Notes: generated by a model not told the origin, from the letters alone. 64,000 nucleotides of DNA from Turritopsis dohrnii (GCA_027922465.2 BQMF02000766.1:57399-121398), one strand, 5' to 3'; shown: positions 33,285 to 44,399, counted from the stretch's first letter. Numbers and translations are program-made.

Positions 33285-35032
33285 ATGGCTTCTAACAAAT
33301 CGTTTCTATCAGATTCCTCCGATGAGGAAGTTGCCATGAATACTCCACGTTTTTTGGTGGGCAACAGGAAAAAGAAGTTGAAATACAACTCTGCAATTGC
33401 AAATACGACACCGCAAACATCGACAACTGAAGATGTTAATCAATTTATGCCACCATTGCCTTTAATGTCTGAGGTTTCATTTGAGAAGTCAACTGCCAAG
33501 AAAGTCTCCTTGTCCGATGCTACTGTTCTACCATCGTCGTTAGCAGCAAGTAATGATGACAAAGACTCTGGTAAGAAATTTTAATATTGAGTAACGTTTC
33601 TGAATTTGTGATTGGGTTGTTTTCTTATTCTCCACTTGAATAGTCTCTTTGTGCTGGTTCTCCAGTAAATCCAACGAATGCTAATTTGCTAATTTTTACA
33701 TATATATTCTTTTACAATTTAGATGATTATCATAGTGATGGTGACAACATTGCTTTAATTTCTGATGTCGATAAAAATGTTTTAAACAAAGGTGAATATG
33801 TTCAAAATCATTTTTTCCTTGTCAATAATAGACTTACATAAATCTGTGACAAAGTGCAGTACTTCCAAGTGTTTTGAACTGGCTAATTGACGTTGATGTT
33901 TTCATCATTGACTTGATTCAATGTTTTAGATGAGAACGATACAAAAAAAATGTTAAAGCTTTTGTTAAAGCAAAATCAGGAAATTTTGGACAGACTCGAT
34001 AAATTGGAAGAGAAGGCTAATGTGAGCAGAAAAGAAGAAGTGCTTGTTCCAAACAATGTTAGGGTAGGTTCATTTCTTTAAGATATGAAACTACATTTCT
34101 CATGTAAGAGATATAACGTTTGATTTTCCTGTTTTAGTACTATGTTAGATTGGCTTATGATAATGGTCCAAAGCAAAACATTCCGAAGTGGAAGGTTGAA
34201 ACTGGTTTGGGGTAGGTTTGTGGATGTAAAAATAAAGTTTATAGTGTAAATGATAGTGATTTCATACTAGGAAATTATATTTAGGCTATTTCATGAAGTC
34301 AACCTTAAGATGACAAAATATATTCGAAACTTTGTGAATGGGTTAAATCCAAATTTAGACACCGAGATGCAGTTGTTCACAGTATGTTTAAATTGTTATT
34401 TGTTGTTGTTTTTTTTTCACTTAAGAAAATGGGTTTATGGTTATTTTTATTTATTTAATCTTTAGAAGCCATTAAAACTTACTTTACGTCTCAGCTTAGA
34501 CAAAAATTGCGTAAAGCATCAGACCCTGAGAGAAATAAAAACACCAATCGAAAACAGAGAAGAATCCATGTAAGTATTCTTGGCCTTATTTTGAAAATAT
34601 TTTGCAACAAATTCAAAATGAATTAAATGTTCAATGAGTCAATGCAATTTAACATGGGTATTCTTTAATAGTATGCTTTATTATATTTAGAAATCCAAGA
34701 GACCACAAAAGGCTCTTAAATAAATCTCTGATTCATTGATATCACCTGCGGAGAAAGGAAATTTTGCAATTGCTTTGGTACCAGACATGATGAGTTCTGA
34801 AGAAGAAATGGAGAATGAAGATGGTGAACGCTATTTCAAAGTGCACAAGCCGAATTGGAGAAGTAGAAAGTTTGAAAAGCTAATAACAGCTGTGGACAAG
34901 GCCCATATTGATAATGCATCAAAGAGGGCTAAGGAGCAAATTACTCCTAGGGTTGATGGAAGTCCATCGAAACGTTTACCGCTAAAGACCCTTAAATATG
35001 GTTATCATTTACTTTTGGAAAAAAATTTATAA
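33285..35032 (+). CDS. Spliced accessory gene of a DNA transposon (or host nuclear protein)
   Basis: Exon 1 (33285-33571) starts MASNKSFLSDSSDEEVAMNT and ends at GTAAGA. Later exons follow good sites at about 33721-33790, 33931-34062 (coiled coil MLKLLLKQNQEILDRLDKLE), 34139-34212, 34285-34380 and 34467-34570, then a terminal exon at about 34692. A further open stretch at 34736-35032 has SSEEEMENEDGERYFKVHKP and NWRSRKFEKLI. The shift from exon 5 to 6 is not frame-perfect, so one junction is uncertain. It is divergent from the Tnp2-like gene with 274 bp between them, the arrangement of two-gene CACTA-like elements, where a second protein binds element ends. That role is inference. Confidence 0.45.
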
Positions 35033-35667
35033 ACTACAAAACAATATTTTACTTTATTATAGGTTTTGTACATATTTTGTTTTCAAAGATCTTTATTTCT
35101 CCAAAATTTATGCTTTTCATTTATTCCATTCCACCAACGCCCACCCCACCCCCCTCAAATCACCTATCGGTTAAGTTAAAAGTTAACCACTTGTATATCC
35201 AAAATAGTGAAGGTATATGATAAAACAGGTTTTCATAAGATTTTATTCTCTGTAGTACATCATGTTGACCACGTTTTGAAACTTCATCACGTCACATGGA
35301 CAAAGGTTTAACATAGAAAACGTCATGTTCGTTGAGGTTGTGCAAGAGAAAAATGTCAAAAATGAAATAGGAAAACGTCATGTTATTGAGGTTTGGCACG
35401 AAAAAAACATCAGGTTTCGAACATGTTCATTGTGTATGTGAAAGTAAGATTTTTCTTATGTTGTCCTAAGTGGGCAACCTGCAGTTGTCCGATATAGAAC
35501 ATCAGACAACATCAGATGTTTACCAGCCTCGCAAAACATCTGAAAACTTCAGACAACATCATGTTGCACAGAAGTTGTCACGGTGTTGTCCGGTGCGTGA
35601 AAGCCGGATATTCATTCAACAAATTCCGACGAGCGAGTTGAATGCATGAATACGCATCAATAACTGA

Positions 35668-35812
35668 AATTTTCCTTTTCGCACCCCCCTAAATGTATCT
35701 GCCATATTTTTTTACTGTTCGCTCTTCATCATGGAGATAAAAAATAACCATAATTCTAACCCTTAACCCTAAAACATCCCGGACGGAGACCACTCTGCGA
35801 AAAGAATATGCA
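35668..35812. mobile_element. Diverged relative of the 94-bp MITE
   Basis: The left end TTTTCCTTTTCGCACCCCCC + TAAATGTATCTG matches the 8974 MITE, with CCCTTAACCCTAA inside and a weak right end (CTGCGAAAAGAATATGCACC). The extra length comes from internal sequence. 35033-35667 has only short repeats such as AACATCAGACAACATCAGAT and no gene. Confidence 0.5.
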
Positions 35813-36229
35813 CCATATGTAATTTTTATTAGTTTTCTTGAAATGTATCCTATCAATGTAATGTACAATTTAGTTATATTGCGATTCAAAGACCTTATTA
35901 CTTCAAATGTCCAAATACCAAACTGTGGTCCCTTGCCTCGTTTTGATGTGGTGATTTGATGAAAAATTATCAGAAATTGGCCCATAGCAATTTTCAGTTA
36001 TGAAAACTTAATATCAAGTAATGTCACAGTATAAAAAATCAAAACAAGGTCGGGTTTGATAGTCTGATAACATGTATTTAATGATTTGATTTTGTGAATG
36101 TGGGATGGAGATAGAAAAGAGAAGGAAAACAAAATGCTTTATGAATCAATCATTTCCAGTTAATTTATCTTATTATACTAATTCCCAATTGTGCATCCCA
36201 CTTTTATTTTAGACAGTGATATATTTGGG

Positions 36230-39176
36230 TTTTTTTGCACGGTCAAAACCTTCTTATTTTTTCCCTTTTTGTCGTAAAACCACGCAGCGGCGACAGACAC
36301 TTTTTTAATGTTACGTAATTTAAGTGTCGCGTTTCTTTCAGGAGACCAACACAATGCGCATAATACCTGGTAGAGGCCAAGAGACACTTTCTAAAGTTAC
36401 GTAATCAGTATACACGTATACATGATACGTAATCGAAGTGTGACGTTTCTTTCGGGAAAGCTATACAATGCGCATTTATTTTGATTTATTTTGATTGACG
36501 TGATGCTTTTGAACCAATCAAAATTGTTTTCCACAATCGGGCAAACTATAGCAACCAATTCGTTCAGAATGTAAACAAATTCCAGAAAGGACGCTTGCAA
36601 AACAATATCGTATATACATAAAATTGTTTGTATTGTATTATCAAAGCGAAGATCAGGTAAACCGTTTGTTTAAAATTTAGGCTACTTACAGGCTAATGTA
36701 TGACGATTTTTTTTATTTAATCAGATCATTCTGTTGGTTGTGTCTGCTGCCCTGTTGATCGTTTTTCATTTGTTTATACGTACAAAATATACGTCAACGA
36801 GGTGAGATCTCTTTATTTGTTTTCATAGTAATTTAAAAATGGTAAACTTTACGGCGGTTTATCCTTTCCCAGGAGCTGTTAATCCTTTATTTAGTTTACA
36901 ACCTATTACTGTTTCTGTCTTCTAACACTTTTTCTATTTGCATTCCAGGTTCATTTTTTATACGTTAGTTGAAAAGACGTTAGTTTTTACATAGAAAGGT
37001 TTGTTTATTATCACAGTTTCGTCTATTTCTGTTTATTATTTTGTATTAGTCAGTATACTTCTCTGCTTCTGCCTAGATTTGTGCTGGTTATTCACAGTTG
37101 GTAGCTATTTCTTTCTTTTTTTTGTTATTAGTGTTTCTGAGCTGTGATGTTTAATATAAGAGGCACTAATATTATTCCTGGCTTCCAAGCAGTTTTTAGG
37201 AATGGCCAGTTTGTGCTCCAGCCACCTGATCAACAGCAAATGCGCTCTGTTATTCAGCGTCGGCATGCACATGAAGATGTGGCTGAGGCAAGGCGCCAAC
37301 AGCTTCAGCTTATTGATATCCAGCCACCAGACATTCAGGCAGATAATGAACGTCTTAGAGTGAACGATGCTGAAAGACGTGCTCAGTATCGCCAAACTGA
37401 AGATGATGGTCAAAGATTAGCCCGGCGAAATGCTAATGTTCATCGCATGAGGGCAAGGCGGGGTGCTCAACGAAATGCAACAGAATTATCAAGATGCTAT
37501 GGCCATGGTAACTAAAATGGGCAAACCGGATTTGTTTTGCACATTTACCTGTAATCCAAAATGGAAGGAAATCACAGAAAACTTAGATAATGAGCCTGCA
37601 CATTATCGACCTGATTTGATTACACGTGTTTTCAATTTGAAATTAAAAGCACTTTTGGAGGACATTAATAAAAATGGTGTTTTGGGGAAAGCCATTTCCC
37701 ATTTGTATGTTATTGAATTTCAGAAACGTTCTTTACCTCATGCTCATATTCTTATCCATTTAGCACAAGAGGATAAACTGCGTAATGCTGATGACATCGA
37801 CAGCTTAATTTCTGCTGAAATACCAGATCCTGAACAGGAACCTGAACTTCATAATATCATCAAGACATGTATGATTCATGGTCCCTGTGGGAATGCTAAC
37901 CCTAATGCAGTTTGTATGGGAGATGATGGCAACTGCACCAAGGATTTCCCAAAACGATTTTGTGAAGCAACCCAAATGAATGCAAATGGGTATCCACTGT
38001 ATCGCAGACGTAACAATGGCCATACAGTGAGGGTTAGAAATGTGGACTTAGATAATCAATGGGTAGTTCCGTACTGTCCGTGGTTGTCCAAGAAGTATAA
38101 TGCTCACATCAATTTGGAAGCATGTACCACAATCAAAAGTGTAAAGTATCTCTTCAAATACATTTACAAAGGACATGATCGTGCTAATATCCAGATTAAT
38201 GAACGTTTGGAACATGACAAAATAAAAACGTTTCTGGATGCTCGATATGGTAGTGCGCCCGAAGCATTATGGAGAATATTTGAGTTCTCTATGCATGAAA
38301 AATCGCATACTATTAAGCGATTAGCTGTTCATTTACCTGATCGTCATCAAGTTTATTTTAGAGCTGGCGAAGAAGAGGAAGCTGCTGAAGGGGCATTGAA
38401 TGATAGTCACCTTACAGCATGGTTTAATCTGAATGTAGAAGATCCTGATGCTCGACAGTATATTTACACAGATATTCCGTATCATTATGTCTTCCATGGC
38501 AAAGAGAAAAAATGGCAAAAACGAAAAAGGAACATTAAAGCCTACAGCCTATAATGCACGACCGTCAGAAGGAGAACGATTTTTCCTTCGAGTTTTGTTG
38601 CTGCATGTTCCAGGCGCTACATCATTCGAATATCTACGTACTTTTGATGGAGTGGTTTACGACACGTTCCGAGAAGGGTGTACTGCCAGACGTCTTCTAC
38701 AAGATGACGAAGAGTGGCACAATACGTTGGAAGAAGCATCAACCTTCCAGATGCCTCAGCAGCTTAGACAACTGTTTGTCACGATTTTGACACACTGCGA
38801 ACCCTCCAATCCTCTCGAGTTGTGGAATACATTCAAGGGGCATCTGTGCGAGGACTACGCTCGAACATTGGCGGCTCCTCAAGCAGAGCAAAGGGTTTTG
38901 GGTTACATTGATAATGTCCTAAAACAATTTGGTATGTCCTTAACACAATTTAACCTTACAGAGTTGGTTCAGCAGATCCCTGAGGAAGAAGTCGATGTGA
39001 ATATTTACATTGACAGGGCCCAGCAGGTAAGGCCTCTGCTTAACGAACAGCAGTTAGTTGTTGTAGATGCGATTTCGTCTGCTGTTTCAAATGTGCGCAA
39101 TGGATTAGCACAACTTGAAACATTGTTTTATCTGGATGGACCAGCTGGCACAGGTAAAACATTTACATATGATGAT
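36230..39176 (+). mobile_element. Second Helitron, deleted and truncated
   Basis: A 0.9-kb leader (36230-37140) is followed by Helitron coding pieces that stop abruptly just after the helicase Walker A at about 39176. The leader resembles 44400-44700. 35813-36229 has no gene. Confidence 0.6.
37147..39176 (+). pseudogene. Helitron Rep/helicase pseudogene
   Basis: Piece 1 (37147-37515) is a Gln/Arg-rich N-terminus (MRARRGAQ near its end). An internal deletion removes several hundred residues relative to the intact copy at 19569, and piece 2 (37463-38554) is directly the Rep core: KMGKPDLFCTFTCNPKW, HUH box SLPHAHIL, YLFKYIYKGHD. A frameshift near 38530 leads to piece 3 (38448-39176), LRVLLLHVPGATSFEYLRTF up to LDGPAGTGKTFTY, where homology to the intact copy ends. 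It belongs to another Helitron family, since its N-terminus and about a third of residues differ from the intact copy. Not functional. Confidence 0.8.
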
Positions 39177-39644
39177 GATGGTCGGTGGGAGGGGGGTACC
39201 TATATCATTTTCCATAGTAAAGTCTTATATTTTCTTGAAAAAGCGCTCTAATTTTCTCTCACCCTCCGTTGCGGATGTTATGACTAAATTCCAGAGTTTG
39301 AGACCACCTTTTTGTCAAAAGTTGCGCACGCGCACATGTGTTTATTTATTTTTCTTTATCTATTTTTTGTTTGAAATGGTATGCAGGTGGTATGTTTTGA
39401 AGTATAACTTATAGTCTGCAAATTGTTAATTAATGGTTGCTAGGTGTAGGATGTATTACAATAGGTTATGGTTCATTGTTTATTTTTAAAAGTAAAACAT
39501 AACAAGTAAATAACGATATATAACCATAGCAACCAAGAGTAAATAATTATATCGTAAAGAAAAACAATTAAAACCAAATTAAAAATAAAATTATTAACCA
39601 TACAATCATAAATACAATTATAAATATTTCTTCACACTCCATAT
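39177..39644. other. Boundary stretch between the truncated Helitron and the virus-like block
   Basis: No gene is supported. It starts with GATGATGATGGTCGGTGGGA directly after the broken helicase. The second half is AT-rich with tracts of AATTAAAA. No inverted repeat shared with the region after 63.8 kb was seen by eye, so the left limit of the block is not defined. Confidence 0.5.
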
Positions 39645-40419
39645 TTAATTTCTTTGTTGAATTGCTGGTTTTATTTCGTTAAAATTGATTGTTTCCAGCA
39701 ATAAATGTGTTGATTTACGTAGTTTTTGTGTTTCCATAAACTTCAATGGATTCTTTTGAATTTGTTTGTTTAATACTTTAAGACAGTCTTCGTCGCTTTT
39801 TCCAGGCATAAATAGAATACCTGAAAGGAAAATCTCAGTTTTTATTTCATGATGAATTGTTTGTGGACAATATGGTCGACCACGATAATGAAAAATTAAC
39901 TTGCAATTGCAATATTCACAAAAACATGATTCACATGCCTGAGAATTTAAAAAATTCACAGGTTTTAATGAATCTAAACAAACATGGCATTTTGGGATAA
40001 GTTTGTTTCTTTTGATTGTATTCCACAGTTGTAGAGTTTCACCATTTGTAATACCAATAAGTTCCTCTTCATCCTCTCCATCCTCCTCATCCCCATCTCC
40101 CTCATCTTGTTCTGTTATAAAGTATGATGCATGAAAACGGCATTGTCTTTTAGTTTTATCATCTGCTTGACAAAGTTCATTGACAGTGACATTGTTTTCT
40201 TCTTCCTCTCTTGTTAGCTTTGTCAAGATTGAACCCATTGTTATTGTTATTGTTGTTGCTGTTTTGTTTAATGTAATACTTCAGTAATTCCGTTCTGTCA
40301 ATAAGTGGTACTAGATATTGAAAACAGTAATTACATCGTTTATCTCTATTTAAATAGTAACTTAATTGAATTTCTTTCGGTGTGTTAACTTCATCATATT
40401 TTGTAATTTCACCTGACAT
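39645..40419 (-). CDS. Cys-rich zinc protein of the virus-like block (two overlapping frames)
   Basis: Frame 1 (40419-40177, 80 aa) starts MSGEITKYDEVNTPKEIQLS, has a CxxC (KRCNYCFQYL) and an Asn run, and ends in Arg/Lys. Frame 2 (40238-39645, 197 aa) has its own ATG in the Asn-coding repeat and carries CHVCLDSLK, SQACESCFCEYCNCKL and YCPQ, enough Cys pairs for two zinc sites, followed by a helical C-terminus. They overlap by 62 nt in different frames. This may be one gene with a frameshift at the AAC/AAT repeat, or two genes. No RING or known virus family is recognised. It is the leftmost of the leftward genes. Confidence 0.5.
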
Positions 40420-40422
40420 TTT

Positions 40423-40824
40423 TTATGGTACTTTTGTTAATACTTTCTTTGTCACTGCCTTTCCGACTCTATTTAACCGTCTGTTTGTTGCATTATCTTT
40501 ATACTTTTGTTTTGTTTGCCTTTTACACATCTTATACCTTTCCTTACCGCATTTATCATTTAAACGTACAAAAGACGACTGTATTTGTTGTTGTGATAAT
40601 AGAGGAGGACGTGTTTTATTAAGTCGTGGCACTGTTGCTTTTGTTCTTGCCATACCACTTATTGTTCCTGTTTTCCGTATGTGAAAAATTAATAAAAAAA
40701 AATTAAAAAGGTAATTATTTAATTAAAAATATAGATTTACCTATATACCGTCTTTTGCACCTGCAACCGCTCGCGGATACCGCAATAAATCAATTGTTCT
40801 CGATACACGTTTCGTTCTTGCCAT
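40423..40824 (-). CDS. Small basic protein(s) with H3-tail-like MARTK start, candidate intron
   Basis: Frame 40653-40423 encodes 76 aa rich in Lys/Arg, starting MARTKATVPRLNK. A separate 27-codon frame at 40824-40741 also starts MARTK (MARTKRVSRTIDLLRY). Between them a GTATAT...AACAG interval (40748-40668, 81 nt) could be an intron that keeps frame. ARTK is the exact N-terminus of histone H3, the part read by chromatin enzymes. The Lys/Arg-rich body suggests DNA or nucleic-acid binding, such as a virion core protein. The function and the histone-mimic reading are inference. There is a 3-nt gap to the next leftward gene at 40419. Confidence 0.45.
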
Positions 40825-40930
40825 CAAATGTTAGTAATGAAAATAAATAAAAAACATACGTTTTCATTTATATATTGTATAAGGAGGTGTGTAAATATTT
40901 TACTTATTTATTTCTATTGTTTCAAAACAC

Positions 40931-40938
40931 TATAAAAA
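40931..40938 (+). promoter_or_regulatory. TATA box in the divergent intergenic region
   Basis: TATAAAAA lies 64 nt before the rightward start ATG at 41002, within the 177-bp spacer (40825-41001) separating leftward and rightward genes. An ATTGTAG at 40971-40977 follows it, 24 nt before the ATG. Confidence 0.5.
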
Positions 40939-41001
40939 GGGTGAAATTTGGAACCAAAAAGACATAATCAATTGTAGAACATAGTTGTGTGTCAACTAAT
41001 C

Positions 41002-42363
41002 ATGTCAAGTATAATGGATGTTGCTGACGAAGTAGGTGTAGTTAATATGAATACACAAATGACAAAAGCACGTAAACACTTTGCAATTACAAAAGCAATA
41101 TGGGAGAAATTAACTGAAAGTGAAAAATTAACTACTTTAAATAAATACAAACAGGAAGTTGGTGAAATTGAAAAAGTTAAAAGAAAAAGTAATTTAAAAA
41201 AGAAAACAAAGAAGGGGAAAAAGATTGGTGATGCTGATGATGATGATGATAATGTTGACATTGATTTTAATAATGATGATGATGATGATGATGATGATGA
41301 TGTGGATGATGGTGAAGGTGATGGTAATGATGATAATGAGGACGATATTGTTGTTGTTAAAAAGAAGAAGAAAATCGTTAAAAAGAATGGTAAAAGAAAT
41401 AGTAAGAAAAGAAAAAGAGTTGTTGTAATAGATGATTCTGATGATGACGATGATGATGATGATGATGATAATGTTGTTGGAATCAACAAAAAAAGTGGTG
41501 GTGGTGAGTCGGTAGTAATTAAAAAGAAAGCAAAACGACAAAATATTTTTGATGAAAACGGAAATGTTGCTCAGTCTTTTGTTATGTCTGAACAATTAAA
41601 ATTAACTGATAAGTCTATCGATGTTGATTTAATAGTTGGGTCTAATTACTTTAATGATGATGTTGAAGTGCCAGGTTCCGTTTTTGACACTTCTGTTGGT
41701 AGGAAAGAAACACCTTTTAGAACGCTATTTGCTTTGAAAAATGCGTATAAGTGTAAGGCAAAAAAAGATGGTCAATTGTTTTACATGTGTGAAACATATA
41801 TCATTGGGCAGATTGTTGAATTGAATAAAGATTGTGATGTAACACAATATAATGTTGAATATCTGGTTGATTTAGTTAAATTTGTTTTTAACCCTGCTAC
41901 TAAAAAATATGATAAGCTTGTTGTCAAGGGTAGGATAATTTTGTTTACTGACAAGGATAGGCAATTCGTTGACGATTTTGGACAATGTATCCCAGCAGGT
42001 GTAAAAATGTCTGCTCCTAACTTGTTAAAGCAAGAATTGTTTTTGGAAAAGCTAGACAAATCTATAAATGTTAATCCTTATTTACTTTCTTTTGCACCTC
42101 AATGTGATCGTATGCATAAATTAAATACGTACATGAAGTCTGTACATATAAAACAATTACAACATTCATCATTATTGCGAAACATATGCGGTGGATTGAC
42201 AACACAACAGCTGTTGGATATGGAATATGTTGACGACAATGACGAATTAAAATTAAAAAGAATTGCTGCACTGTATGGTGAAATGAAGAAATTGTCGAAT
42301 ATTTGGAACAAATTATTGACAGAAAACGGCAGTAAATTAAATCGCGGTGAAGTAACTGAATAA
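41002..42363 (+). CDS. Acidic/basic-tract protein, virus-like block (453 aa)
   Basis: Starts MSSIMDVADEVG. The ATG at 41002 follows a TATA box and fits the spacing of the other starts. Residues about 25-75 are helical and Lys-rich. About 80-110 is an Asp run encoded by GAT repeats, about 115-145 Lys-rich, about 145-157 another Asp run preceded by KRKRVVVIDDSD (nuclear-localisation-like plus casein-kinase-like). From about 185 on the protein is ordinary globular sequence (FRTLFALKNAYKCKAKKDGQ, FTDKDRQFVDDFGQCIP). Family not recognised. The charge layout suggests a nuclear, DNA- or histone-associated role, which is inference. Confidence 0.65.
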   Translation: MSSIMDVADEVGVVNMNTQMTKARKHFAITKAIWEKLTESEKLTTLNKYKQEVGEIEKVKRKSNLKKKTKKGKKIGDADDDDDNVDIDFNNDDDDDDDDDVDDGEGDGNDDNEDDIVVVKKKKKIVKKNGKRNSKKRKRVVVIDDSDDDDDDDDDDNVVGINKKSGGGESVVIKKKAKRQNIFDENGNVAQSFVMSEQLKLTDKSIDVDLIVGSNYFNDDVEVPGSVFDTSVGRKETPFRTLFALKNAYKCKAKKDGQLFYMCETYIIGQIVELNKDCDVTQYNVEYLVDLVKFVFNPATKKYDKLVVKGRIILFTDKDRQFVDDFGQCIPAGVKMSAPNLLKQELFLEKLDKSINVNPYLLSFAPQCDRMHKLNTYMKSVHIKQLQHSSLLRNICGGLTTQQLLDMEYVDDNDELKLKRIAALYGEMKKLSNIWNKLLTENGSKLNRGEVTE

Positions 42364-42428
42364 ATTTAATTGTGACAATTTACTTTTTATTATTTTAGTG
42401 ATAAATTAATTAATTACAAAAATCAATT

Positions 42429-43196
42429 ATGGTAGATATTAATAATTTCAATGGTGTTATGATTAAATATTGTGGTTTATGTAAAAAAAAGTATGAGACA
42501 TTCGATAATTTGGAAACGATAATCCATCACTTTGAAGTGCAACATAAAGATAAAGATGTTGATAGTCAATTATATCGTGTTATTTATCCACTTAATAAGT
42601 CGCTGGTAAAGAAACGTTTTTCATGTTTTGTCTGTGGGTCGATATTTAAAAGTAATAGACACTTGACCATTCATAATCTATTGTATCATTTTCAATTATT
42701 ATTTACAAACACTAGTGATATATATATGTTGCATAAACGGTCAATACAATTAGCGACTATTGATATTATAAATTTAATATTTGATAGACAACTGGTGGGT
42801 AATCAACATGGTCAATTATTTAATTGGAAAGATCCAAGTATAGTGCATGTATTTTTATTATTGTGTATGAAAGTCTTTTCACGTGATGTTATTGTCAAAC
42901 AATTGAAATTAACCATTCCTGCAATAATAAATTTTAAACTCCAAACAGAGGCAGGTATTATAAATCAAACAATAGTTCGTGATGAAGATGGAAATCAAAT
43001 CGGTGTAGAATATTCACCTGTGAGAAACTTTTCCAGTATGGTATATACTCATAGTGCATGGAAATCGATACATAATTTGTTACTCTCTGATATAAATCAA
43101 CGTATTTTACATTCTAATTTTGAGAAGGGATATAATTTTTATTTTTATAAATTTCAATATTTACGTTGTCATCTATTTCTTGGTGATGTATTTTAA
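42429..43196 (+). CDS. C2H2 zinc-finger protein, virus-like block (255 aa)
   Basis: Two N-terminal fingers: C15-x2-C18...H34-x4-H39 and C66-x2-C69-x12-H82-x4-H87 (YCGLCKKKYETF; FSCFVCGSIFKSNRHLTIHN), the second with classical spacing. The rest (about 100-255) has no recognised domain but is even in composition (IQLATIDIINLIFD, LLCMKVFSRDVIVKQL). Likely nucleic-acid binding. TATTTTAG ends 30 nt before the ATG. 66 nt after the preceding gene. Confidence 0.65.
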   Translation: MVDINNFNGVMIKYCGLCKKKYETFDNLETIIHHFEVQHKDKDVDSQLYRVIYPLNKSLVKKRFSCFVCGSIFKSNRHLTIHNLLYHFQLLFTNTSDIYMLHKRSIQLATIDIINLIFDRQLVGNQHGQLFNWKDPSIVHVFLLLCMKVFSRDVIVKQLKLTIPAIINFKLQTEAGIINQTIVRDEDGNQIGVEYSPVRNFSSMVYTHSAWKSIHNLLLSDINQRILHSNFEKGYNFYFYKFQYLRCHLFLGDVF

Positions 43197-43254
43197 CATA
43201 TATATTAAGTTTTTGTTTTCATTATAGTAAAGTAGTTAAATAAATTTGATTATT

Positions 43255-43569
43255 ATGGATGATGATAATGATGATACATCAATTGTAATTTCTGTCTGTC
43301 CAGCATCTTATCAATTATACCTTATGTGTTTGCAAAAGTATATGACTAATACGTATGGATCGTATACCTTCACTGTCTTCGTTGCTATAAAATTTTGGGA
43401 ATCGTCACCATTTTGCAGAAGAGTTTTTGATGAACTGAAATCATTAATTAAAAATTGTTTGTCTTCAAATAACGTGTACGTGTTAATTTATAAGGAACAA
43501 TATTATGCATTCTCTAACTTTGGAAATTTTTTAGTTGATCATTATTCAATTAATAATAATGGCATGTAA
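43255..43569 (+). CDS. Small unassigned protein, virus-like block (104 aa)
   Basis: Starts MDDDNDDTSIVISVCPASYQ at the ATG 43255. ATTATAG ends 27 nt upstream. The middle reads FTVFVAIKFWESSPFCRRVF and DELKSLIKNCL. It ends inside the next gene's start (overlap of 11 nt, ATG at 43559). No family is recognised. The overlap suggests the two are co-expressed. Confidence 0.55.
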   Translation: MDDDNDDTSIVISVCPASYQLYLMCLQKYMTNTYGSYTFTVFVAIKFWESSPFCRRVFDELKSLIKNCLSSNNVYVLIYKEQYYAFSNFGNFLVDHYSINNNGM

Positions 43570-44377
43570 TCGACCATCAGACAAAACAATGACAACAAAA
43601 GAAGTAGAAATGATTGCTGTTCCTATTTGTACACCATCTACACCGCGTAGAAAACACAGAGCAATTAACAACGATGCTGAAATTTTGAAAGTTCAATTAT
43701 CACAAGATGATTTGTTGAATCGATTTTGTCAGCAAGAGTACGTAAAATGTCAACAATTTAAATCATTATTCAACGGCTACAATCATGCAAAAAGAGGTGT
43801 GAAGTTTATTGATGGTGATTATTTTGCATTCTGTAAGGAATGTGATTGTGTTCTTGCAATGAATAAAGCAACTGAAGAATTTCAACATATTGTTTATCGT
43901 GCTACAAAAACACAAGATGTTGATGAGGGTGGTGTTGATTGTGGGTATGCCATTGTCAATAAAGAAGCTATGTATTTCAGCGATTGTCCTGTAATGAAGG
44001 GAGATGACGGTGATACAAATAATGGGTATGAAGCGTATGTTGACGATTCAACGGTTTTACTTATGTCATTTATTAATGACAAATTAGTTAAGTCATTAAA
44101 GGATGAAAAAATTTTCGTGTATGTTAAGTTACCTGTTGGTGAGATTGTGGAAGATGTTATATTTATGGAGTATCGTTCAAACCAACATTATTATTCAACC
44201 CCATCATCTAGTTATTTATGTGGATTGATGACGGGTACAAGTGTGTCTGTTTCTAAACGTCATGTGCATGACGAGTCCTTGATTATTTATTTTAAAGCAT
44301 TGATGCATGAGTTTTTAGATGAATATTTTTCTTGTAATCTACTTATACTAATTCGCAATCGTGTGCAACACATTTAA
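43559..44377 (+). CDS. Unassigned protein with Cys cluster, virus-like block (272 aa)
   Basis: The ATG at 43559 (MACNRPSDKTMTTKE) overlaps the end of the previous frame. A Ser/Thr/Pro and basic leader (PSTPRRKHR) precedes a compact region with FAFCKECDCVLAMN, then VDCGYAIVNKEAMYFSDCPV, VYVKLPVGEIVEDVIFMEYR and SLIIYFKALMHEFLDEYF. It might bind zinc through CKECDC. No known fold is recognised from the sequence. Confidence 0.55.
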   Translation: MACNRPSDKTMTTKEVEMIAVPICTPSTPRRKHRAINNDAEILKVQLSQDDLLNRFCQQEYVKCQQFKSLFNGYNHAKRGVKFIDGDYFAFCKECDCVLAMNKATEEFQHIVYRATKTQDVDEGGVDCGYAIVNKEAMYFSDCPVMKGDDGDTNNGYEAYVDDSTVLLMSFINDKLVKSLKDEKIFVYVKLPVGEIVEDVIFMEYRSNQHYYSTPSSSYLCGLMTGTSVSVSKRHVHDESLIIYFKALMHEFLDEYFSCNLLILIRNRVQHI

Positions 44378-44399
44378 TTTAGAGAGTGTTTTGTTTTTG

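Noticed and set aside
40992..41595. Minus-strand frames rich in Ser or Ile over the Asp runs
   Set aside because: They are the antisense of GAT/AAT repeats in the 41002 gene; low complexity and no independent start or splice context.
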